DNA from: Phymatolithon calcareum
Lineage: Eukaryota; Rhodophyta; Florideophyceae; Hapalidiales
Length of the DNA: 64,000 bases
Direction: 5' to 3'
Assembly: GCA_977006965.1 (NCBI GenBank)
Contig: OZ345368.1
Location: 806,001-870,000 of the forward strand
This document shows positions 20,383 to 31,529 of this stretch, piece by piece. The position numbers were made by a program, and so were the translations under genes. Under the pieces are notes generated by a model that did not search any database, was not told the DNA's origin, and worked only from the letters and a program-made list of their open reading frames with translations. Numbering within the stretch: the stretch's first letter is position 1; every line of letters begins with the position of its first letter.

Positions 20383-23300
20383 TTATATATGCTCGCTGCC
20401 TGTTACAACATCTTCAACTAGCTTAACGTACGCAAGGCAGTTGTCGATTTCTTCAAGACCAACTCCCCATTTCGAAGCAGACCCCATTGGCAAGTTGCAC
20501 AACTTCGATACTTTCACAATCTGGGCTTTTGTGAGATATAATGGCGCCAGCTCTGTTTCCGGTCTGCTAAGTTCATCGATCATTCGCTTTGCATCGGAAT
20601 ATTTTTCACAATTTCGTATCATGTCATCAGCACTCAGATAAAGCATCGCAAGATTGTACTTGGCAATTGGGTTCTTGTCCAATTCAATAGATCTCTCGTA
20701 GAGCTTCTCTGCCTCACATAAATCTCGATCGACACCATTTCCAAGCTCGTACGCAATCGCTAAGTTGTTCATTCCACTGCTGTTATTTTCCTCGACAGAT
20801 CTTCTTAGATGCGAGACATCAGTGCCCTCTGCATTGTTCCCATTTTTCAAAACGCCCATGTTGCAAATTGAATCGTTGTTTTGTAATTCAATTGACTTGG
20901 TATAGTGACCCTCGGCTTCTGACAGACTCGGCGGAATACCTTCAGCACCCCTGTGATATAGTATTCCAAGGCGGTTCAATGCTTCACTGAAGCACGTTCG
21001 GTCGTCTTCGTTGTCATCGCTAGTCATGTTTTTGTACACTGCAATTGCGTCTCTTGGGCGCTTCCCGATGCCAAAAGCAGAAACTGATGGGCTTGCTGGG
21101 TCTTCGAGTTCAGATTTTCTCACAAAAAGCCGGTCAAACATTAGCGGAAGTATCCTACTACGGTCCCAGTAATCGTTTGTGGAGAAATACAACAGCAACG
21201 GCTGTTTGCGTTGCGCATCGCGACCGTCGTAGAATCCTTTCTCTAGTAAGTATCCAACGCTGATCCCAAACGGATTTCCGATAGTCTCAGGGTTTGTTCC
21301 CAATTCCAGAATGTATCCGGCCGCAAGTTCTTGTTCATATGGATCTTGTGACGCCTGAAAGCGACTTTGATGAGCGATGGCAAGATGAAATTTGAAGTTG
21401 AAGAAGTACGGTGTGAAGGGCTCACAGAGAAGATAGCTTTCAATAGACTGAATAGCTGCCTCAGATACTGGCTTATCGGGTCCGCTTTTGTGAAACAATA
21501 CTAGTGCTTTTTGAAGCATAGCATTACAGTTTCCACTAGACTCGTAGATGTGCCCGAAATAATGAGCCAACATGTCAAGGTCGACTACGCCCGCAAGGCT
21601 CTGTGTACAGCCCGTGAGCCTGCGATTCATAACAGCATGAAACCAGTAATCCATCTGAAGCCTCAAAGCTTGTTCTTGTGCCAGTGATATCGGTTCTTTC
21701 TCCAAAAGCATTTTTACTGCGGCTTCCAACGCGTCCCGGTGACCATGTTTCGAAACGCATCGTCCAAACAGCTTCATGGCTTCCTCTTCACGGCGGTCGT
21801 TCAACGCAAGACATCCTTTTTCGTATAATTTTGTGGAAGACATGTTTGACTGAAAGTGAAGATCCATCGCTGCATTGAGGTCTGAGATGTGGTCAGTAAG
21901 CAGAGAGGGTCCAGCCACAAGGTATGCGTCAAAGTCTTTCTCTTCATTGAAGAAGTTGCATAACTTCTTCATTTCAAATACGGCAATCTGGGGCATGCAA
22001 GGAGGCCATCCAGACCAATACTGGAAATCGAAATCTGTCCCAAGATCTTCCTTGGAAACAGTCTCTATCGGGGATGATATCATAGAGCGGCATGCTTCGT
22101 CACGTAGGTATTCACGTTTCGCTAGCAATCGTGAAGTTCTCCAATCTTTTTGAGCAGACATCCTCCCCATGAATGCGTCTTTCCAGTTGCTCCAGATGAA
22201 GAATTGTTCTGCTGCCTGCACCTCTACCGATACTGTTTGCGCATTTTCGTCGAATTTGATAAGCAAAAGAACATCCTGCGGTCCTCCAATGGGCCTCAGA
22301 GTGTACTCATCCTGTAATCCGACAGTATGGTCTCCGCTCTCCGTGATTACGGAAAAACCTTCATGTTCGCGCTTTTCCAGTCTCAGGGCTGGAAATCCGA
22401 GGATGAACAGCAAGATAAGCAATGGAGATTCCCGGATGTCTTGGCCTTCTCGAGCAGATTCTTTTCCCAGGTTCCAGTGCACATGTGACTGCAATTCCCA
22501 AATCAGCCTCATTTGTAGGCTTCGCAACGTATCCAGCTCACCTGCATTGTTTGAACCAGTCACAGCGGAGCACAATTGCTTGCTGCACTTGAACCTGACG
22601 CCAATCAGTCCGAATGCTGGTTTCCATCCTCCTGCATCTCCTTCATTCATGTCAGCCCAATCTGCTAAAGTGGATCTCACAGTCTCAGCAACAGAACCTA
22701 TAAATCTTAGAGATTCGCAAGAGAGCTGAAAACGTGGAGAAGTTTCTGGCAAGCTGGATGGGTCTTTTATCAGCAGTCTGCTTCGAAGTCGACGTATTTC
22801 AATTTCGTACTGCTTCTGGAACACAGACAAATTTCTTTCCGAAGAGGCAGGCTGGCAATTCGTATTACCTTCGCTGATATGAACATGAAGATTGTTCCCT
22901 GCTTCCAAAGCAAGAAAATTGTCAATATGAACGCTCATCTGAAACAGAAGCCGATTGGGGTTGTGATTCCAAAGCATAGTACCAAGGAATTCTTTTCGAA
23001 TCGGCATTTCTGCAAAGAATTCAGTGTAGTCTTTGCTATCGTCGTACCCGAGCTGATACATGAGATTCTCAATTCTTGGATCTTCTTTCTCCCAGTTGGC
23101 AACCCACTTTCCACTTTCCACGATTTCGCTTGGATCCCACTCCTCCTTCGGTGAGAGCTTGAGGTCCTCTTCCATGAGAGCTGTAAAACAAGCAAGCTGC
23201 ACACCGTTGATGTTTTCGACAGCCTTCCGCTCAGGTTCTTCCAGTTCGTTTAACGATGCCTTGTGCCAGTCATCCTTCGACGCATTTCTTATAGTAGCCT

Positions 23301-24432
23301 CATGTTGTGCGAAGTTCAGGTATGGGAATTTGAATCCCTTCATTCTGAAAGGAAGCATGCATCGCTCTGAGATGGTGACTACGGAAGAGCGGCACACGTA
23401 TGGCTCGAGACAAAACAAGCTCAATGGTGAAAGGTATGATTGAAATCCTTCAGTGGACCCTGCCACACCTACCGAGCCATTTGTCGTGTGTAGTGACGCC
23501 AGCGCCGCGAGATCTCGTGCCGTTTCAAACTTGGTCTTGCTGATTAATAGCTTCGATCCAGCGTCGTTCAGGTGCAGCCGTCCAGTGTCCACAAGCCACC
23601 TAGACCCAAACTTGGCGAGAAACGCCACAAGCCATCTAACAGAGCTTTCCTCTGGCCTCGAGGACTTTAGGAAAGACGATAGAAGTCGAGGCATAGCACT
23701 GTGCCTCTCTGGTTCTTTATAACTGACTCGAGAGAAAAACGTTGTCCGCACAGGGAGCTCGTTTTCGGAGAACTCGTTGTCAATTAGAGAATTGTTCACG
23801 ATCATGTGGTGGTCGACAGTCCTCTTAATGCTGTCCAGAGACATTGGTTGCCGAGCTCCAAGCTCATCGCGCTTCTTTTCCATTTTCCCTGTTATCCAAG
23901 AGCAGAGTGACTTTAACTTCGAACAGAACTGACTGTCATCGACGGCATCGTCTTCGCTGGAAAAATAATACGAAGTAGACGGGGCAGGTGGCGAAGCCCA
24001 TGGAGACAGTCTGCGAATTGCTGAAATCAAGTCCTTGACATCCTTGGAATAATCGTAGACTGGCGCGTGATATCCAAGCTGTAGAAGACATCTCAGCGCG
24101 TACACATTCCAATTTCTGAACTCATACAGCTGGATGAGTCCCCAAATAGTTCGCGCAATGTGAAACGTGTTGAAGCAAGCGACGGTGATTGCTGCTGCCG
24201 CTTCTTTGTGGTCCCTGTGCTTGATTTGAAGTACGATATATGCGATGATGCAGCCAAGGGAAGGAAGTGACACGAGTAACAAAAAAACACCGTTGCGGCT
24301 AGTTTCCCGAATGGACCTCCATTTGTCGCTGATGAAGTCAAGAGCGTAGATAATTGTGAGCGGGATGAAGGCGATGGCGTAGGTTGCGTAAATCAACTTC
24401 GGATCATTGGCCGGCGACGGTGCGTCCGCCAT
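20383..24432 (-). CDS. Large membrane-anchored protein with C-terminal Sel1-like repeats
   Basis: One uninterrupted frame gives 1349 residues from the ATG at 24432 (MADAPSP), which sits in a good CACGCCATGG context. Three hydrophobic stretches near the N-terminus (about residues 13-33, 46-68 and 75-96) suggest a membrane anchor. The long middle is mainly soluble, with no domain I recognise. The C-terminal quarter has Sel1/TPR-like helical repeats (AEGHYTKSIELQNN, GMNNLAIAYELGNGVDRD, AEKLYERSIELDKNP, AKYNLAMLYLSADD; about residues 1160-1300), which usually serve as protein-interaction scaffolds. The function is unknown. The length, the absence of introns and the lack of frame breaks argue for a maintained gene. 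Confidence 0.85.
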   Translation of the reverse strand: MADAPSPANDPKLIYATYAIAFIPLTIIYALDFISDKWRSIRETSRNGVFLLLVSLPSLGCIIAYIVLQIKHRDHKEAAAAITVACFNTFHIARTIWGLIQLYEFRNWNVYALRCLLQLGYHAPVYDYSKDVKDLISAIRRLSPWASPPAPSTSYYFSSEDDAVDDSQFCSKLKSLCSWITGKMEKKRDELGARQPMSLDSIKRTVDHHMIVNNSLIDNEFSENELPVRTTFFSRVSYKEPERHSAMPRLLSSFLKSSRPEESSVRWLVAFLAKFGSRWLVDTGRLHLNDAGSKLLISKTKFETARDLAALASLHTTNGSVGVAGSTEGFQSYLSPLSLFCLEPYVCRSSVVTISERCMLPFRMKGFKFPYLNFAQHEATIRNASKDDWHKASLNELEEPERKAVENINGVQLACFTALMEEDLKLSPKEEWDPSEIVESGKWVANWEKEDPRIENLMYQLGYDDSKDYTEFFAEMPIRKEFLGTMLWNHNPNRLLFQMSVHIDNFLALEAGNNLHVHISEGNTNCQPASSERNLSVFQKQYEIEIRRLRSRLLIKDPSSLPETSPRFQLSCESLRFIGSVAETVRSTLADWADMNEGDAGGWKPAFGLIGVRFKCSKQLCSAVTGSNNAGELDTLRSLQMRLIWELQSHVHWNLGKESAREGQDIRESPLLILLFILGFPALRLEKREHEGFSVITESGDHTVGLQDEYTLRPIGGPQDVLLLIKFDENAQTVSVEVQAAEQFFIWSNWKDAFMGRMSAQKDWRTSRLLAKREYLRDEACRSMISSPIETVSKEDLGTDFDFQYWSGWPPCMPQIAVFEMKKLCNFFNEEKDFDAYLVAGPSLLTDHISDLNAAMDLHFQSNMSSTKLYEKGCLALNDRREEEAMKLFGRCVSKHGHRDALEAAVKMLLEKEPISLAQEQALRLQMDYWFHAVMNRRLTGCTQSLAGVVDLDMLAHYFGHIYESSGNCNAMLQKALVLFHKSGPDKPVSEAAIQSIESYLLCEPFTPYFFNFKFHLAIAHQSRFQASQDPYEQELAAGYILELGTNPETIGNPFGISVGYLLEKGFYDGRDAQRKQPLLLYFSTNDYWDRSRILPLMFDRLFVRKSELEDPASPSVSAFGIGKRPRDAIAVYKNMTSDDNEDDRTCFSEALNRLGILYHRGAEGIPPSLSEAEGHYTKSIELQNNDSICNMGVLKNGNNAEGTDVSHLRRSVEENNSSGMNNLAIAYELGNGVDRDLCEAEKLYERSIELDKNPIAKYNLAMLYLSADDMIRNCEKYSDAKRMIDELSRPETELAPLYLTKAQIVKVSKLCNLPMGSASKWGVGLEEIDNCLAYVKLVEDVVTGSEHI

Positions 24433-25197
24433 GGCGTGCAACCAAGTTTGATCGGAGTGTTGCTTTGCGCGCAGCAGTTGTTATCTTCTCTACTCATGCC
24501 CCACTTGCAAAATCGTGGAAGATTTTCCTCAAACATTCCACCACAGTGCTATACAGAGTGCAGATTATCTGCTGTATACAGCTGCACGCACGTGCAGCAA
24601 GGCAGATTTTTTCAGGCCCTTCCACGTATCTAGAAACACTTTTTTTCACGCTCATGTTCGACTGGCAATTTCGAGATCGATGGTTGGGCGCACCTGGCTG
24701 TCAGACTTGCGCTTCCCATCAATGTTCTCGACCAGATCACGGGCATTCGGGCATACAAGGCGGTAGCACAAACAAAAGGGAAATATGGCAAGCACCTCAC
24801 TATTTAGTCTGGGGAGTTCGTGATAGTCATCCAGGCAGCCGAAAGACTCTTCATTCATATATCAGGAATGTTACACGTATGGCCCATGTTGTGAGTATCA
24901 AGGAGCTGAACTGCAGGTATCCATTATGGGACAGCGGCAGATGCCTGTCGGCTGGCGGCGGCAGACTGCTGCGGTGCGGAAGACGCGCAGGTAGGTGGCG
25001 AAGCGTGCTTGGTGAGAAACTCCGTAGGTCCAGATATAGTGTCTTCGGCAAGATGTCCTACAGATAGCTCGGTCAGAAACTACATGCGTCTAGATCTAGT
25101 GACTTGGCAAGGTGTGCCAACTCAGAAACTCCGTAGGTACGGATATTATGACTTCTTTTGGGATAGTACAATCCAATGGTAAGCAATGGATGGGCGT
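24433..25197. other. Upstream region of the Sel1-repeat gene; no other gene seen
   Basis: Short overlapping frames on both strands only. At about 25010-25145 there is a loose repetition of AGAAACTcCgTAGGTcCagATaTaGTG-like units in three degenerate copies, possibly a decayed tandem repeat. Confidence 0.4.
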
Positions 25198-25989
25198 TCA
25201 ATAGGGAGAAGAAGAAGAAGAAAGGTAGATTTTTATTTAAAAGTTAGCAACGCATCTGCTGACGCTTGGGGCAACTTTCCTAGGGCCAAGAGGTTTTGGC
25301 TAGATTCTGTCTATGGAAGAGTTTCTTTTCTTTTTGGTGTAACACGATTCAGTGGACTACAAAAACCCACCTCTGGTATCCTTCGGGACCTCGAGGGGGA
25401 AAATTAATCTCCTGGCTTGTGACACGCTGTGATTTCAAGTTGCGGGCCGTCCTTACCTGTCCACAGCCTGATATATGGTTAGGAGCTCGTCGAGTGCTCG
25501 CTTAGTCCAGGCGCTGTCCTCTTTGGAGAGTCTGTCTTTTGCGAGGCCATTTATCACGTCTTCGATGGCATCTTTCCCACATTGGCCGGCGAGTTCGATA
25601 AGGGTGGAGGTGCTCATGGGAGGGAACATTCCAAATGACCACTTGACAGCAAGTGTTCTATGTCCTCTTGAGTTGAAGAGAAGGTGCGGGGATAACGACA
25701 CTTTCGCGTGCGGTATAGGTCGTTTTTTCGACTTTTACACATCCTCTGCGGCCTCCAGTATCTTGTTTCTTTGATATTTCTTGATGCATGTCGTAGCTGT
25801 CGTTTCGTTTGCAGCTTCGCACAGGAAGCCATTCATTCTCACGTGGACAATATCTCTCTCCGCTTCTAGACGTTCCTTGTTCGCGATCTCTGTTGTTGGA
25901 CCAGATATCAGCGCATCGCGTCTTCTTATCAATCTCTGCACAAAGCGTCTTGCAAGGACGTCTCTTCTTCCCTTTGCTCAATAGGGAGA
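25198..25989 (-). mobile_element. Family A retroelement, longest minus-strand copy, 12-bp target duplication
   Basis: The insertion at about 25210-25977 is flanked by TCAATAGGGAGA at 25198-25209 and 25978-25989. Read on the minus strand, it encodes KRPIPHAKVSLSPHL, then RTLAVKWSFGMFPPMSTSTL and GQCGKDAIEDVINGLAKD...SAWTKRALDELLTIYQ, stopping at 25453. A 3' UTR, TTTTAAATAAAAATCTACC and an (AGA/TTC)n tail at 25210 follow. Farther upstream (VHVRMNGFLCEAANETT, KKYQRNKILEAAEDV) it matches the copy at 26.9 kb but with a frame change. It sits inside a family B tail, so it is the younger of the two. Confidence 0.8.
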
Positions 25990-26055
25990 GGAAATTGGAA
26001 ATTGATCCTGTTACATCTAGGTGAGGCGTTGGAAGATTTTAATTAAATCGTTTCA
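25990..26055 (+). repeat. Family B retroelement 3' end, split by family A
   Basis: CTAGGTGAGGCGTTGG (about 26013-26028), followed by TTTTAATTAAATCGTTTCATATCCC, matches the 3' ends at about 39950 and 62860. Only the tail is recognisable here. The family A copy is inserted just upstream of it. Confidence 0.65.
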
Positions 26056-26880
26056 TATCCCTCCACTATCCTTGGGAGCATATTTTTCGTTTGTAATGTA
26101 CGCGATGTTGACCTCTTCAAGAAGGGATGGTCACCGCTTAAGCGTTAGCAAAGCCAGTCAATCTATTTCGCACTGTCAATCTAAATACTGTCACGGTATC
26201 CAAGGCGTCAGCGTGCGATACATTGTGGTTGGCACCGTTCAGCAGCCCCACAAGTAGCCTCGTCATTAATAATCCCCTTCGTTCCTTCTTCGTGACTGTC
26301 AATGGCTCTCGGCTGGGTGATCTCGGTGCTGGGCGCAGCCAAGGCGGTTTGCTCTACGGAAGATAATTGCTTACATCGAGTCTTCCGCGCCGACGAAAGA
26401 GTCAAGAAGTTAAGGGACTCACCGCTTCCCCCACGCTACCCCTTAGAGGGAAAAGCCAAGGGCGAACTGCTAACCCGTTTGACAGTACGCTACGAGGGGA
26501 AATATTTCTAGTAATTCATGCTCTGATTGGTCGAGATGTTTTCAGACGAATTCTATCCGCTTGAAAAAAACAATGGTGCAATATCTTCACTGGGTATAAT
26601 CTTGGATCAATCCAGAAGTGTGCAGGCAACGACTTACAGCACAATTGTGCATATAGCACATATGATACACAGTTGGAATCCGCATGACGAGAGGAATCCG
26701 TTCATCAAAGTAGATTTAAGGTTCAAAAATACAGCTCTGCTCCAGAGACGATCCAAGATCTTGAGCTGCAGCTCAAGATTCATGAATTAACCGTTTTTGG
26801 GCAAGATCCGGTAAGAATGGATCACCAATTATTGGTCATTGGCCGGCCATTTTAATCAAATTTAATGTACCTGAAGGCGA
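26056..26880. other. No supported gene
   Basis: Short frames only. Nothing recognisable. Confidence 0.4.
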
Positions 26881-26905
26881 GGGTTTTTGGGTCCTAATCC
26901 TCGCC

Positions 26906-27595
26906 TTGCGCCTCCGATCGTCTCTTGTCTCAGCATTGAATGCGACCCACGTCAAAGTAAACACGCACCTCGCCAGGGCAGCGAACGGAACCGTTTCCAA
27001 CACAATATCAAGCAGTACCAAAGTAGAAAGATCCTGGAAGCCGCCACTAAAGTTGAAAAAGACAAAAAACGCCCTGTACCACACACCAAGACAACACTGC
27101 CGTCGCATTTGTGTTTCAAGGCAAAGAGATACATGGCACTGGCTACAAAATGGCTATTTGGATCATTCCCGCCAATGAGCACCTCGGAGTTCATAGATCT
27201 TACAGGTCAAACTGGAAAAGATGTTATCGAAGATATCAAGACAGGCCTATTAGGAGACGAGCTATCATCCGAAGAAAGTGCCTACACAAGAAGAGCACTT
27301 GACGAAGTCCTTGCCATGTTTCAGAGGGCCAAGGCTGTGGCTGAAACATGAAATCATCCGGCCCACTTCCCGTCGACTACGCGTGTCCCAGTACAGTGGA
27401 ATATTTTCCCTCTCGAAGCCCAGTTATGAGTCAGAGGTAGGTTTTTGTATTCGACCATATCGAGTCACATCGGACCATGTAAATGTTCAACCAAGAAAGT
27501 CCCTGTCTGTGGCCGCATGGCCTTCGCAAAGTTGCCCAAGCGTCTGCAGATTCGTTGTTAACTTTTGAATAAAGACTCCTAATTCTTCTTCATCA
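26906..27595 (+). mobile_element. Family A retroelement copy (plus strand), coding part nearly open
   Basis: This divergent copy has an open frame to the stop at 27351. It reads KQYQSRKILEAATKVEKD, KRPVPHTKTTLPSHLCFK, ATKWLFGSFPPMSTSEF, then GQTGKDVIEDIKTGLLGDEL and TRRALDEVLAMFQ. Its N-terminal part (HVKVNTHLARAANGT) lies in another frame, showing one indel against the 25-kb copy. The 3' UTR ends TAACTTTTGAATAAA and a TTCTTCTTCATCATC tract. Differences are spread across codons while the residue pattern is kept, suggesting divergence under coding constraint before insertion. Confidence 0.75.
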
Positions 27596-27906
27596 TCAGT
27601 AGAATTGCTTCAATTGCTCGCTCCGTCTCCTGCTCTTCTTCCTTGGTCCGACTTGCTTTGACCAGTGTCGACGTTAGCGCGGCTTTTGCCTATATTCCAA
27701 GCTCCCCCATCTTCTCCTTCACTTTGACTGCGTTTCTCAGCAAGCGCTCGAAAAACCATCTCGCACAGAGGATCCTATTTCAGCTCTTGTGCAGATTTAC
27801 TACTATTTCATGTGGACGACCACCGCTCCGAACAGTAATTCCGGACTCTTCTTTTCCCTTGACTCTCTCCCATGCGCGTAATAGTTCTTTTCGTAGCTAC
27901 AGATCC

Positions 27907-28072
27907 TCCACATATTATGGATGGATGGATTTCTGTTTTATTGAAGCTCCCTTAGTCAATTATCATTGCACCTGAGAGACTTTTCGTTGCGCTACAATCC
28001 TTCGCTTACGTTTTCATTTTGATTTCGGACATTTTCTTTGGACGGTATCAACTGCCATTTCCACATATTATG
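27907..28072 (-). mobile_element. Family D retroelement, 140-bp copy with 13-bp target duplication
   Basis: The insertion at 27920-28059 is flanked by TCCACATATTATG at 27907-27919 and 28060-28072. On the minus strand it ends CTTCAATAAAACAGAAATCC followed by (ATCC)n. The body matches 63770-63930 closely. It is a 5'-truncated, target-primed insertion of a family whose coding part, if any, is not in this copy. Confidence 0.8.
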
Positions 28073-30056
28073 TGTCCGCACAATCGTGGAGTACCATGCC
28101 CTTATTTTTCTGTTTTCAGCGGTTTCCCGATCAGAGCGCGACGTGCGCCTGATTCGGGCGTAGAAAGCATTCTACGTCGTGGATGAGGACTATGATTATG
28201 ATGATACGCACTGAACCTGATGTCAGGCTATTTGCAAACTTGGGCAGAAAAATAATGAGCAGTCGTCAGAGTTTGTTCGCTGTAATACTGTGTGCCGCGT
28301 AACTACGGTACAGTATCAGTGGCACCTCCTGTTCACTGCGGATATCGATATTCATAAAATAGAGCAGATTTCGTTTCGTCTTACGCATGCTGATGTGAGC
28401 ACAGCATTATCAGGACGATCATTTGACAAAATTTGTCAAACTTTTGTTAGATGAGGATTTAAATTCATCGAGGAAGTGCTCCCAGGGGAAAGTAACTCTC
28501 CGCTGGTGTTACTAGTGCGCGGTATACCCACTCTCATCTCAACAATCGCCCCACCGCCATTGCACAGTGCCTCCCCTGCGCAAGAGCGCATGAAACTTCT
28601 GACCCCGTCTGTCTCTCGTGCCCTTCAACAAAGCGGGTAAATGCATCAACGAATATCGTCGTCACCATAGTAATAGCAATAATTCAGGAGACTGTAGAAC
28701 AGACGTCCGGCGAGACCTGCCTTGTTTCATGGGCACAGCAATGAACGTGTCATTTTTTGAAGCAACTGATTAGTAAAAAAAGACCTCAGTAACACTTCTA
28801 AGACTGTGTTGGAGCAGCTTTTCGGTACTTGTTCCTTCCAGTATATCGCATGGTCCCTAATACAGGAACTCGTCCATTCAATATTATCAATTATGGTGAC
28901 GCTGCACAGTAGTTGGGCGACTAGTGCCTTTTCCGTTGTTAATATTCTCCAGAGTCCAGTTCATCCTTTGCTAGGTTCTTGCCTACGGTCTCCAGGTGAT
29001 GCTCGGCTGCCGCCCCGAATGTATCCAGTATTATCGTCGCGAACATGTCATGGTTGGTTGGTTGGTCACTTGCAGTGAATTCATCCCCCGAGGATCTGGA
29101 CTGTAATTGCCCTGTATGCTGTTCGCTTCCTAGAGAAAGACGTCCCGTTCGAGCTGTCCCGTCACAACCATTCCCAGAACTGAGTTCAGGCCACTGGACC
29201 TAAGGTGCCCCTGCGACCTTGGACGGTTAGGACCGGGAATGGCATATTTTGCAGTGGCCATCACATAATGAATAAATTGTGTCAAGGGCAAAAAGCGAGT
29301 CGTGCGTGAACCGTGTGTGGCTTACGGCTCCATGTTGCAACATTCGGTTCGCAGTTGCTCCTGTACATATTCGACGTCGATCACGATGAGCGTGGTACAG
29401 TGCCGCATGATGAGTCCCCCTTCCACGAGCAGTATTTCCGCCCGTTCAGCACATCGTCGGCCCGATGCCATGGCCTTCATCTCCTTACAGTACAATCTCC
29501 TTCTTTCGGGGCATTGAAACGCCCTTCAACACGGCAACGTCGTGAAAATGCCAACTGAACGGTTCAATACCTATCCAAGCATGGCCCAGTAATAATGACC
29601 CGGCGCTAACTTCAGTTGCACCCCGCATTGTTTCAAAGAGATGCATGCCAAGCAAAATAACTGGCTAGCATTTGACATGTTACAACCAAATAACCCAAAA
29701 CATGGATCCAACGGGACACATCGACAACGCTGTTCGGGAAGGGAAGCTTAAAAAAATAACTGCAATTCCATCCTTGTTGTACAAGGCTGACCATATGGTC
29801 CAGATACACGGATCCTATTCGACAGCCGACGACTTGTGCATCCAGTCCCGCACGACCTCTTTCCCCGGAGGTACTTTAAAGACTCAACCGGCCGTGCAAC
29901 ACTTCCGGGCTACTTGCTTGACAGATCAGCTTCCGCGCACGCTCTCCCGCGATCTCTTCCGGTCTCATCGAAAACGCACCCAGTTCCGTAACCCGCGTTA
30001 ACCTTCGCTGGGTCTCTCTCCTTCTCGCTTCGCTTCATCACCAAAGTCGCTGCGAA
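28073..30056. other. No supported gene
   Basis: Open frames are short and lack motifs. The segment just before 30000 is CT-rich (GGTCTCTCTCCTTCTCGCTT) and may be the promoter or leader of the gene that follows. Confidence 0.4.
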
Positions 30057-30068
30057 ATGGATCCGTAA
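30057..30068 (+). promoter_or_regulatory. Possible 3-codon upstream ORF
   Basis: ATGGATCCGTAA encodes Met-Asp-Pro-stop 36 bases before the proposed start at 30104. If the transcript begins upstream of it, this minimal uORF could reduce translation of the main frame. There is no expression evidence. Confidence 0.25.
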
Positions 30069-30103
30069 AGCGCGTGTTTCCCGCACAAGGTCGCGAAAGC
30101 GCC

Positions 30104-30934
30104 ATGCCGGAAACGCGACCGAGATTGCGTCCTATCTCATGGCTACTTTCCGCCCAACGCCTCTCCGATATCGATTCCGCGAGGCGGAAATTTCGTCATC
30201 GCAGTCTTTCACTCCGCTTCTCGCGCCCCCGTTCCACCCCGCACGACGCGGAAGCCCCCGCTGCACCGTCACCGCCGCGTCCGCCGACCGAGGATGAGTT
30301 GTGGGCTGCGGCTGAGACATGGGTGGCGAAACAAGTGCTGGTCACCTTTCGCCATCGTGCCATAGTCTCGCAGCTTCGCCCAGTGTATGCCGGTGTGAAA
30401 TCTATCGACCCTGGCGACCTCATGTTGCAGATTATTCTCCCGCCAAAGTTGGAAAGGTGTGCACCACGCTTCTGCAGCTCTGTTTCAACTGGCAACTGCT
30501 GTGCTGTCATCGACCACGATCAATCGCACGTGTCCGTTGTTGACGAATGTAGATCTGTGAAGGTTGATCATGGTGCATCGCAGGGGGATTTGTCTGCCCG
30601 ATGGGGTGAACGAGAGGGTAACGGCGCCGACTGCTGCAAGGTGGATATCCTGGATGACCGACCGCGCCGCGAGGTTGAAAGCGATGCATTTCAAGATGTC
30701 GTGGATCCGGAAATGTCCAGTATCGAGGAGCTGAAGCTTTTCGTACGCGAACGACTGGCACACTTTGACGCTGTGCAGAATATCGTGGAACCTGAAGTCG
30801 CAGTACGACGATGGAATCAACCGACGAAGATGTGGGCGCATCGCGTTCCGTTTCGCAAACTCAACGGACAGGAATTTGATCGGGCGATGTTCAGTCAGTG
30901 CTCGCAGCCGGGTTCGGATAGCATCACTTTTTAG
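30104..30934 (+). CDS. Hypothetical protein, 276 residues
   Basis: The frame runs from ATG at 30104 (MPETRPRLRPISWLL) to TAG at 30934, and the same frame is open further upstream with non-ATG codons. The N-terminal 50 residues are Arg/Ser/Pro-rich and amphipathic and might be an organelle-targeting or disordered region. A predicted helix follows (EDELWAAAETWVAKQVLVTF), then a Cys-rich middle and an acidic helix (MSSIEELKLFVRERLAHFDA). I recognise no domain. The base composition matches the neighbouring real genes better than the flanks, which is the main support. Confidence 0.5.
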   Translation: MPETRPRLRPISWLLSAQRLSDIDSARRKFRHRSLSLRFSRPRSTPHDAEAPAAPSPPRPPTEDELWAAAETWVAKQVLVTFRHRAIVSQLRPVYAGVKSIDPGDLMLQIILPPKLERCAPRFCSSVSTGNCCAVIDHDQSHVSVVDECRSVKVDHGASQGDLSARWGEREGNGADCCKVDILDDRPRREVESDAFQDVVDPEMSSIEELKLFVRERLAHFDAVQNIVEPEVAVRRWNQPTKMWAHRVPFRKLNGQEFDRAMFSQCSQPGSDSITF

Positions 30935-31529
30935 ACCAATTGGTGGTTGAATCGAATTGACTTACTTTTGACTAACTTTGTACAACATTGTCTGCACCCA
31001 ATGTTCTAACTGTTGACAAGGTGAGAGCCTCGACGTCCGCGCTTTACGATGGCGTCCTTGCTTTGTCGATTCCACTGCTCGTAAACCACAAGCCTGTCTT
31101 CTGCGCATCTTTCACTCTTTTCCGATAGACAGAAGTTGCGATGACAAACAGAAAGATTGAAGCGAGGCACACAAGTAAACCATTTACATTGCTGCATAGC
31201 TCCCGTTTGATTCCTTGTCCTTCCGATCCACTACGTACCTACTTTGGAAGTGGCTCTGATAAAGGGCACTCGAGATATCACGATGATCATCATGATCGTC
31301 CATGACGTAGTCCCAAAAGGAGTCTACTCATCCGTTCGCCCAATCATGTTTTAAAGTGCCCCTGGTTTTAAAAAACGAGGGACACATTCTCCCGAGTGAA
31401 ATATTCCTCATCTCTCAGAAACCTCCAACCACGGCGTTTTAGTCCCAATGTCCCACAATTATTCCCATAAGTTTATGCATTCTCAGGAGAAATGCCCATC
31501 CCCTCTTGCTCACCATTCCAAATTGCCGG
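30935..31529. other. Intergenic, nothing recognised
   Basis: AT-rich with short frames. It contains the 3' flanks of two converging genes. Confidence 0.4.
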
